The notes beneath the pieces are model-generated. The model was given only the letters and a program-made list of their open reading frames with translations, had not been told where the DNA came from and searched no databases. This document shows, one piece after another, positions 1-4,789 of a stretch of 10,104 bases of DNA. Source of the stretch: a bacterium. GTDB lineage: Bacteria; Babelota; Babeliae; Babelales; GCA-2401785. The stretch lies in NCBI GenBank assembly GCA_030629865.1, contig DAOVOC010000023.1, positions 1-10,104 on the forward strand. Reading direction: 5' to 3'. Position 1 is the stretch's first letter. Each line of letters opens with the position of its first letter. The translations under genes were made by a program, and so were the position numbers.

Positions 1-111
1 AGGAATCTTTGCAAACCATAGTTTTGCAATATTTTTAGGAATCCATAACTGAAGGCTTCCACGAGCAACCAAAGTTTTGTTAATATTTGACCAATCTTTT
101 TTAACAGACAT
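1..111 (-). CDS. IS5-family transposase, N-terminal fragment (cut by window edge)
   Basis: The 37 visible codons begin MSVKKDWSNINKTLVARGSL and continue with QLWIPKNIAKLWFAKIP. The pattern W-x(2)-[YI]-N-K-x-L-V-x-R-G-[SD]-L-x-[LF]-W is the typical start of IS5/IS903-type DDE transposases, which cut and rejoin IS ends through a catalytic DDE triad. The triad itself would lie off the window. The start at 111 is supported by an AGAGAGG ribosome binding site (bases 116-122 on the complement) four bases upstream. The frame is open to the window edge, so whether the full gene is intact is unknown. The family call rests on a short stretch; the gene being a transposase is more secure than the subgroup. 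Confidence 0.75.
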   Translation of the reverse strand, partial: MSVKKDWSNINKTLVARGSLQLWIPKNIAKLWFAKIP

Positions 112-156
112 TTTTCCTCTCTTCTGTTTTGTGAAGATTGCAAAAGGTGAGGATAC

Positions 157-187
157 GAAAAGTGCGGCCTATAAAGCCGCACTTTTC
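157..187. terminator. Strong bidirectional hairpin terminator inside the IS5 element
   Basis: GAAAAGTGCGGC (157-168) and GCCGCACTTTTC (176-187) form a perfect 12-bp stem with a 7-base loop. The A-rich/T-rich flanks of the stem give a U run on both strands, so it could stop transcription from either side. It lies between the terminal repeat and the transposase start. The likely role (inference) is to shield the transposase from transcripts entering from the neighbouring chromosome, a common arrangement in IS elements. Confidence 0.8.
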
Positions 188-195
188 TTCATTTA

Positions 196-211
196 ATTAT
201 GCAACAACGCC
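196..211 (-). repeat. Terminal inverted repeat (left end) of the IS5-family element
   Basis: Read on the minus strand from 211 it is GGCGTTGTTGCATAAT, close to the GGCTTTGTTG(A/C)ATAA ends known from IS903-type elements, with one early mismatch (G for T at position 4). It is oriented correctly relative to the transposase, that is, it starts outside and reads toward the gene. The partner repeat is not in the window, so the exact boundary is inferred. Confidence 0.6.
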
Positions 212-243
212 GTTATTACCTGAAGTATGTGAAATATATACTG

Positions 244-272
244 TTGATTTTTAAATTTATACGAGTTAATAT
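244..272 (+). promoter_or_regulatory. Candidate sigma70-type promoter upstream of truA
   Basis: TTGATT (244-249) and TAATAT (267-272) are separated by exactly 17 bases. Each hexamer matches four of six consensus positions, in an AT-rich stretch. Transcription would start near 279. This is the only reasonable promoter between the IS end (211) and truA, but a terminator (328-362) lies between it and the gene. It could drive a truA leader or a short RNA. In such AT-rich DNA a chance match is possible. Confidence 0.4.
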
Positions 273-327
273 TCCGTTCGTTTAAGGCACGGCAATAGTT
301 GCTCTTTTTGAAAAAGAACCTCCATTT

Positions 328-362
328 CCCCGTCCGCGACAGTAGTCTGGGCGGGGCTTTTT
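328..362 (+). terminator. Rho-independent terminator or attenuator just ahead of truA
   Basis: CCCCGTCC (328-335) pairs with GGGCGGGG (349-356) as an 8-bp GC-rich stem with one G-U pair and a 13-base loop. It is followed by CTTTTTA, a good U tract for plus-strand transcripts. The GC-rich stem stands out sharply from the AT-rich surroundings. It ends 31 bases before the truA start. It may be the old 3' end of a gene replaced by the IS insertion on the left, an attenuator in the truA leader, or the end of a roughly 84-base small RNA begun at the promoter at 244-272. Confidence 0.75.
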
Positions 363-393
363 ATGTACGTAACGTTATTTTTAGTAGGTGAAA

Positions 394-1170
394 ATGCCGA
401 AATTTAAATTAGTTATTTCATATGATGGAACAGATTTTTGTGGGTGGCAAGTTCAACCTCATGGCGAAAGCGTTTTTTCGTGTATAGTAAAAACCTTTCG
501 TGCTGTTTTTGGTCGAGAAGTTGTTTTAGTTGGACCCTCTAGAACTGATGCTGGCGTTCATGCACTGGGCTATGTTGCTTCGGCTCAAACAGATCTTGAG
601 CTTGATTCAAAGCGGCTTTGGAAAGCATGGAATGCGGCTTTGCCAGAAACAATTTATATCCGCAGTCTTGAACCAGTTGATGAAAAATTTAATCCTCACC
701 ACGACATTATAAAAAAGATTTACTACTACCATCTCTTTTTAAAACGCCCACTTCCATTTGCTGCACGATTCGGATGGTTTTATGAGTTTATAGATTTGAT
801 TGATCGAGAAAAATTTTGTGAGGCTCTTTCTTGTTTTGAAGGTGAGCATAATTTTAGGGCATTTTGTCGCATTGACCCTGGAGAACAGATAAGAACGATT
901 AGAACGGTGGACAAAATAAATGTAGTAGAGTTGAAAAAATACGGAGTTTTGCAGGTGAAGTTTGAAGCCCGAGGGTTTTTGAGATATCAAATTCGCAGGA
1001 TGGTTGGTGCTGTACTAGAAGTTGCGCGTCGTCCTGAAGTATCTCTTGATTATCTTCGCGAAAGCTTTGATTCTGGAAAAATTGTTAATAATTTTTTAAC
1101 GCTTTGTGCGTCGGCCAAGGGATTGTGTCTGAAAAAAATCGTGTACAAGGAGAAGGAAAACGATGAATAA
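394..1170 (+). CDS. truA: tRNA pseudouridine(38-40) synthase TruA
   Basis: Converts uridines 38, 39 and 40 in the anticodon arm of tRNAs to pseudouridine, in the cytoplasm. The 258-residue product has the usual TruA length (E. coli 270). It begins KLVISYDGTDFCGWQ, the family N-terminal strand, and carries the catalytic loop SRTDAGVHA with the catalytic aspartate at residue 52. The KKIYYYHLF segment supplies the conserved tyrosine of the active site, and ARGFLRYQIRRMVG is the conserved C-terminal motif; the end KGLCLKKIVY is also typical. I chose ATG 394 over the in-frame GTG at 388 because the ribosome binding site AGTAGGTG (383-390) sits correctly for 394 and overlaps the GTG. The gene overlaps cdsA by 8 bases, implying a shared transcript. 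No frameshift or missing key residue is seen. Confidence 0.95.
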   Translation: MPKFKLVISYDGTDFCGWQVQPHGESVFSCIVKTFRAVFGREVVLVGPSRTDAGVHALGYVASAQTDLELDSKRLWKAWNAALPETIYIRSLEPVDEKFNPHHDIIKKIYYYHLFLKRPLPFAARFGWFYEFIDLIDREKFCEALSCFEGEHNFRAFCRIDPGEQIRTIRTVDKINVVELKKYGVLQVKFEARGFLRYQIRRMVGAVLEVARRPEVSLDYLRESFDSGKIVNNFLTLCASAKGLCLKKIVYKEKENDE

Positions 1171-1834
1171 TTTTTTCAAGCGCCTTTTAACTTCTGCTGT
1201 TGGTGGAACTATATTTTTTGGATCTTATTTTCTTGATATTCGTTTATTTCTTGCGATTCTAGTCATTTTATTCGTTTATATTTTGTTTTTCGAGTGGCCT
1301 GCACTTATGAGACCATTTGCGTGGTTTAAAGCAGTATTACTTACTTTGTTTTTTCCGATTACGTCGTTTGCTGCAATATTGACGCTAGTTTACTTTGATT
1401 ATAAAGAATGCTTTGGTTCTGCCAAATTAATTGGCTTAGAGCCATTTCTTGTGGCATGGATTTTTGATTCCGGTTCTTACGTTGTCGGCAAGCTTATTGG
1501 TTGCCACAAATTATTGCCATATATAAGTCCAAACAAGACATGGGAAGGAGTGGTTGGGGGTTTAATAAGCGTTCTTACGGTGTATTATATTGTGCTTGAA
1601 GCTAGTGATTATAAAATTTATTTTATATTTCTCTTGATTGCATCGATTTTTGCATTGTTAGGCGATTTGTTTGTTTCGTGGTTAAAGCGACGTGCTGGAT
1701 TAAAAGATGCGGGAACTCTTTTGCCTGGTCACGGTGGGGTTCTTGATCGTTTTGATTCAGTACTTTTTATACCTTTTGCGTTTTTTCTGGTTATAGCGAT
1801 TTTGCTTATTAACCTGGCGCTTTGTTCATGTTAA
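1163..1834 (+). CDS. cdsA: Phosphatidate cytidylyltransferase (CDP-diacylglycerol synthase) CdsA
   Basis: Makes CDP-diacylglycerol from phosphatidate and CTP, the precursor of all phospholipid head-group branches, in the inner membrane. The 223-residue protein is mostly hydrophobic, with several membrane segments. It contains the complete CDP-alcohol cytidylyltransferase signature at residues 172-198: S-W-L-K-R-R, then K-D-A-G-T-L-L-P-G-H-G-G, then D-R-F-D. Earlier motifs FDSGSYVVGKLIG and SPNKTWEGVVGG are also family hallmarks. It is shorter than E. coli CdsA (285), the shortfall being in the N-terminal membrane region, which is normal variation in this family. The ribosome binding site AAGGAGAAGGA (1147-1157) lies inside the end of truA and the start overlaps truA, so translation is probably coupled. 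In many bacteria cdsA follows uppS; here truA takes that place. Confidence 0.95.
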   Translation: MNNFFKRLLTSAVGGTIFFGSYFLDIRLFLAILVILFVYILFFEWPALMRPFAWFKAVLLTLFFPITSFAAILTLVYFDYKECFGSAKLIGLEPFLVAWIFDSGSYVVGKLIGCHKLLPYISPNKTWEGVVGGLISVLTVYYIVLEASDYKIYFIFLLIASIFALLGDLFVSWLKRRAGLKDAGTLLPGHGGVLDRFDSVLFIPFAFFLVIAILLINLALCSC

Positions 1835-1861
1835 TTTTGGCTCTAAAATTCCCTATTTTTT
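1833..1861 (+). terminator. Weak AT hairpin with U run after cdsA (possible terminator)
   Basis: AATTTT (1833-1838) and AAAATT (1845-1850) can form a 6-bp stem with a 6-base loop, followed by CCCTATTTTTTT. The stem is entirely A-T and weak, and the U run starts four bases late. It is the only terminator-like structure between the two convergent genes, whose stops are just 18 bases apart. Confidence 0.3.
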
Positions 1862-3016
1862 TACGTTGTCAAAAAGATCGGCAATTTGTTCGAATTCTTT
1901 ATACGGATCTTTAGGTGTTTGTATTTTTTGTGCTCTTTTCTTAGCAAGTTTGACTTCAAGATCGATGTTTTTTTCAGTAGTTTTGTGAAGCCGCTTGTTA
2001 AGGGTTGCGACTTTTTTATTTAGTTGGGCTTTTTGCATTTTGATTGTTGCTTGTTTTTTTTCTTGTCCTACTTTTTGTCGGGCTGTTTCGAGCTCGTTTT
2101 TAAGTCTTAATTTTTCAGTTCTTTCTTTTTCAAGTTTAAGTTCAGTTTCCATACGTTGTTTTTCTATCATTTGAAGTTGCTTTTTGTTTTCTTGGGCTTC
2201 TGTTGCTAGATTTTCAATTTTGCGTTCTCCCTTTTCCATAAAGGTTTTCATGTTATGCAGATCAGTTTGTAAAGATTGGTACATTTGTTCTTTTTCTTGA
2301 AGTTTTTTGGCCATCTTCTCTTCTGATTTTGTTGTAAAGATAACCTCAGCTTCTTGTGATTTTGACAAAGATTTTCTGACAAGTGATTCAAGTTCTGCAT
2401 CTGAAAGAGTGCGTCCTCGTTTTGCTTTTGATTTTTCTATGTGTGCATTGATTTCATAAAGGATGTGAGATCGCAGCGATTTTGCTTTGTTAGTAGGAAT
2501 TGCATGATTTTTAATAAATTCTTTAATAATTTTGTCGGCATGACGTTGAGAGTTTGCAATTTCTTCTATTATTTCTATTTTTGCGAGAATTTCTTTGTGA
2601 TGTAGGTCGTCTTTTTTGTTAACTCGTTCGATCGTATTTGTGAACCATTCGTTTTGCTTTTCAAATCGTTTTTCGAAATCTTGTTGTTCGGTGGTGTCTT
2701 TTTCACCTGATAAGATTATCTCTTGAAGAAAATCTACGTTTGCTCGGAATTGACGAGTTGTCGTTATTTTCCAGTCAAATGAGATTGGTTCTGATTTTTC
2801 TACTACTGCGATAGTTGTTTTTTCAGGCACCTTTGAAGTTGGTCGTGATTTCTTTTTTTGTGATTTGAACCCATGTGTACCTTCTTTGGCGATTTCTTCT
2901 GTAGTTTTATCTTTTCTAAATTTTCTAGCATTTACATTTTGGTTACTTAAAAGCATAAAACAACACAATGAGATGAGCATGATGAAGTGTTTAAAAGATG
3001 TATAGTTTTGGACCAT
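1853..3016 (-). CDS. Exported coiled-coil protein of unknown function
   Basis: I do not recognise a family. The 387-residue protein starts with a Sec signal peptide: a polar start, the hydrophobic core FIMLISLCCFMLL, and a probable cleavage after NVNA (residue 30). A basic, Lys/Ser-rich low-complexity stretch follows (31-65), then a charged, helix-rich part (80-215) and a long heptad-like coiled coil from about 225 to 362, dense in Lys, Glu and Gln. The tail DPYKEFEQIADLFDNVKK is likely an amphipathic helix. It therefore probably works in the periplasm as an elongated dimer or oligomer. The start at 3016 is supported by AAAGG (3026-3030 complement) nine bases upstream. It is transcribed alone, convergent with cdsA and divergent from the hydrolase gene. 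Coiled-coil composition would mislead similarity searches, so myosin- or tropomyosin-like hits should not be read as homology. Confidence 0.8.
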   Translation of the reverse strand: MVQNYTSFKHFIMLISLCCFMLLSNQNVNARKFRKDKTTEEIAKEGTHGFKSQKKKSRPTSKVPEKTTIAVVEKSEPISFDWKITTTRQFRANVDFLQEIILSGEKDTTEQQDFEKRFEKQNEWFTNTIERVNKKDDLHHKEILAKIEIIEEIANSQRHADKIIKEFIKNHAIPTNKAKSLRSHILYEINAHIEKSKAKRGRTLSDAELESLVRKSLSKSQEAEVIFTTKSEEKMAKKLQEKEQMYQSLQTDLHNMKTFMEKGERKIENLATEAQENKKQLQMIEKQRMETELKLEKERTEKLRLKNELETARQKVGQEKKQATIKMQKAQLNKKVATLNKRLHKTTEKNIDLEVKLAKKRAQKIQTPKDPYKEFEQIADLFDNVKK

Positions 3017-3071
3017 GGCATTGTGCCTTTCTTTCTATTTATGGTTCGTTCTTAGAAGCGGTTCAGCCAGG

Positions 3072-3101
3072 AGTGTACGTAAACGTGAGGCTTTAATACA
3101 A
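3072..3101 (-). promoter_or_regulatory. Candidate promoter for the coiled-coil protein gene
   Basis: On the minus strand TTGTAT (3101 to 3096) and TACACT (3077 to 3072) are 18 bases apart, each with four of six consensus matches. The -10 lies about 55 bases before the start codon at 3016. One arm of the 3085-3118 inverted repeat falls inside its spacer. It is a plausible but not strong promoter. Confidence 0.3.
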
Positions 3102-3118
3102 TACATGTGCAGCCTCAC
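3085..3118. repeat. Operator-like inverted repeat in the divergent intergenic region
   Basis: GTGAGGCT (3085-3092) and AGCCTCAC (3111-3118) are perfect 8-bp arms with an 18-base AT-rich centre. No U run follows on either strand, so it is not a typical terminator. Flanking it are related CG-containing blocks, TACGTAAACG (3076-3085) and the short hairpin TACGT-TTTT-ACGTA (3136-3149), which are roughly inverted copies of each other. It could bind a dimeric regulator serving both divergent genes. The rest of 3017-3178 holds only a TATAAA box (3154-3159) ahead of the hydrolase gene, without a convincing -35. Confidence 0.45.
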
Positions 3119-3178
3119 TTGATCGGGTGCTACCGTACGTTTTTACGTAAGCTTATAAAAATGTAGTGGGATGGAGCG

Positions 3179-4651
3179 ATGAAATATATAAGACGTTTAT
3201 TTGTGGTTACACTTATATTGTCAGGTTGTGTAACTGGGCTTTGGTATTTGGAGCAACATGGTGTTTTAAATTATTCAAAATTTATTTGTATGATTTGGCC
3301 TTTTGGTGAGCGAGAACGGCCGTGGATGACAGTTTTTGTCCATGGTTCGTTTTGCTCTCCTGCTGCATTTCTTGATTTTAATTCTGTAACAAAAGATGAG
3401 ATTGAGGATTCTATTTATAGCAAGGTTATACATCGCATGCGTGAGGATTTGTTTTTTCAACAAGAGCAGCCAATTCTTGGTAGGGGACTTATACGAATTT
3501 GTCCTCAAGCATTGATAGAGGTTGGAAATTCTGGGCAGCAGGCAGCATACCCTATTCTGAGTGCTTATTCGGAAATTTTACGAGCAGAGTTTCCAGAAAC
3601 AAAAAATGATCGATTTTATCTATTTGGGTGGACGGGGCTGATGAGTCAAAAGAGGCGGAGAAAAGAAGCTGTAAGGCTTTATAATAGTCTTTTTGAAGAA
3701 GTGAGTCGTTTGCGCAAAAAAGGTATTGAGCCACGTATGCGAATACTTGCACATAGTCATGGTGCTAATGTTGTTCTCAATTTGGCTGGATTGCGTGAGG
3801 CTATAAATGGAGAGTGGGAATCGATACCAGATTTTGAAGAAGAAACTTGTCTTAAAGATGTATGTAATCATTTTGAAAAAATTATTTCAGACCTTCCATC
3901 AAAAAATATTGCTAAAAGGAAGAAAGGGCAAAAAAGATGGGATTACATGCCAGAAGGGACTTTTGACATCGATGAAGTAATTATGTTTGGTGCTCCTTTG
4001 CAACCGGAGACAGCCTATTTTTCTCGGTCTCCATTTTTTAAAACAGTTGTGAATATTTACTCTGATGAAGATGGTGTGCAGGGGCGTGACTGGCTTTCTA
4101 CTTCGCATACGACTAGTGAAAAGCGTTTTGATGGACTTCCACTCAAGCTAGTTAAAAATGTTAAAAATAAAAACAGGGTGATTCAGGTTCGGGTTACTGC
4201 TGGTTTAGAAGAACGTGATGGTGATATTGCCCAAAATAATACTGGTGTTTCGTGGCTTAAAACTGTTTTTGGTCTTGATAATGTTGTTCGTAAAACTATG
4301 GATCCAACACATCGTGAATTGTGGTGCCTTGTTCCATATGTAGAAGGTGAGCTTCAATTTTTAAAACCTGTTCCAACAGTTGTTTTGACTCCGATTATTA
4401 TTAAATTACTTTCAAAAGTCCAAAAGCATAATGATGTTGATATAGATTTCTCTTTTAAGGAAGATTCATTTTTTGCGGTACTTCTCGATCATTCAAAAGG
4501 CAATATGCTTGGTTTTGTAAAAGTCGAAAAGAAATTATTTGAGTTTGTTCGTGAACGGCTTATGGCTTGGATGCCAATTAATCTTGATGATGAGCGGCGA
4601 GCTAGGGACATTATGGAAGAGTGTATTCAAGTTTGCAGCAACATTTCTTGA
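3179..4651 (+). CDS. Alpha/beta hydrolase (lipase/esterase-like), probable lipoprotein
   Basis: Predicted serine hydrolase of 490 residues; substrate unknown. The N-terminus MKYIRRLFVVTLILSGC has a basic start, a hydrophobic core and a lipobox L-S-G-C with Cys17, which suggests lipid anchoring after signal peptidase II. Because hydrophobic residues continue after Cys17, an uncleaved membrane anchor is the alternative. VFVHGSF (52-58) fits the oxyanion-hole strand. ILAHSHGANVVLNLA is the nucleophile elbow with Ser193; it reads AHSHG rather than the usual GHSxG. VIMFGAPL (267-274) is the next core strand, as in DUF676/PGAP1-like lipases. The acid is probably Asp296 or Asp298 (YSDEDG) and the base His378 (DPTHREL), by position. 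Residues 205-265 look like a lid insertion. The start follows GGAG (3173-3176) at a tight two-base spacing, with GGGA slightly upstream. It precedes bamA on the same strand with a 138-base gap. Confidence 0.75.
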   Translation: MKYIRRLFVVTLILSGCVTGLWYLEQHGVLNYSKFICMIWPFGERERPWMTVFVHGSFCSPAAFLDFNSVTKDEIEDSIYSKVIHRMREDLFFQQEQPILGRGLIRICPQALIEVGNSGQQAAYPILSAYSEILRAEFPETKNDRFYLFGWTGLMSQKRRRKEAVRLYNSLFEEVSRLRKKGIEPRMRILAHSHGANVVLNLAGLREAINGEWESIPDFEEETCLKDVCNHFEKIISDLPSKNIAKRKKGQKRWDYMPEGTFDIDEVIMFGAPLQPETAYFSRSPFFKTVVNIYSDEDGVQGRDWLSTSHTTSEKRFDGLPLKLVKNVKNKNRVIQVRVTAGLEERDGDIAQNNTGVSWLKTVFGLDNVVRKTMDPTHRELWCLVPYVEGELQFLKPVPTVVLTPIIIKLLSKVQKHNDVDIDFSFKEDSFFAVLLDHSKGNMLGFVKVEKKLFEFVRERLMAWMPINLDDERRARDIMEECIQVCSNIS

Positions 4652-4725
4652 TACGATTTTATTAGAAAAGTAGATTTTTTTTCATGCCCAAGTATCATAA
4701 GTTGCGGTTGACTATAGAGCGGAGT

Positions 4726-4756
4726 GGTCCATCAAGATGGCACCGGGGCATCTTTT
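4726..4756 (+). promoter_or_regulatory. Two overlapping hairpins in the bamA leader (possible attenuator)
   Basis: The 138-base gap between the hydrolase gene and bamA (4652-4789) holds two mutually exclusive stems. The first pairs GGTCCAT (4726-4732) with ATGGcACC (4737-4744), seven pairs with one bulge and a CAAG loop. The second pairs AAGATG (4734-4739) with CATCTT (4749-4754) and is followed by two more T (TTTT at 4753-4756), a short U run. Such alternatives are typical of attenuators but these stems are short. A TTGACT at 4708-4713 would make a good -35, but no -10 lies at a proper distance. A T8 run at 4675-4682 follows the hydrolase gene with only a weak AT hairpin. Confidence 0.3.
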
Positions 4757-4789
4757 GTGATGCGCAGAATACATGGGTAGGTGATGTTA

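Larger units (their letters stand above)
1..211 (-). mobile_element. IS5-family (IS903-like) insertion sequence, 5' end only
   Basis: Seen: the minus strand carries a transposase N-terminus (1-111) and, about 100 bases upstream of its start, the sequence GGCGTTGTTGCATAAT (minus strand, 211 down to 196). From family knowledge, IS5 elements of the IS903 type commonly end in GGCTTTGTTGAATAA or GGCTTTGTTGCATAA, which this closely resembles. I therefore place the outer end at base 211. If it follows the IS903 habit of a 9-bp target duplication, bases 212-220 (GTTATTACC) would be one copy; the other copy lies outside the window and cannot be checked. A strong hairpin terminator lies inside the element. 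The remainder of the element is to the left of the window. Confidence 0.7.

Noticed and set aside
197..247. Minus-strand tail reading ...SHTSGNNGVVA then stop, resembling a gene 3' end before the 157-187 terminator
   Set aside because: A stop codon lies only 17 codons upstream and the stretch spans the IS boundary at 211, so it is not a real gene remnant.
199..285. 28-codon plus-strand ORF starting MQQRRYYLKYV
   Set aside because: Its first codons lie in the IS5 terminal repeat and there is no ribosome binding site; it is a by-product of AT-rich sequence.
266..325. 19-codon minus-strand ORF starting MEVLFQKEQ
   Set aside because: Too short, unsupported by family or context, and it overlaps the truA leader hairpins.
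388..393. GTG start for truA
   Set aside because: The codon is part of the ribosome binding site AGTAGGTG; ATG 394 gives the proper spacing and family N-terminus.
3275..4108. Several minus-strand ORFs of 66-83 codons within the hydrolase gene
   Set aside because: They are antisense shadows of a gene with clear family motifs, lacking ribosome binding sites or recognisable domains.
4708..4718. TTGACTATAGAG as a bamA promoter
   Set aside because: A good -35 hexamer, but no -10 at 15-19 bases; reading TATAGA as the -10 leaves no -35.
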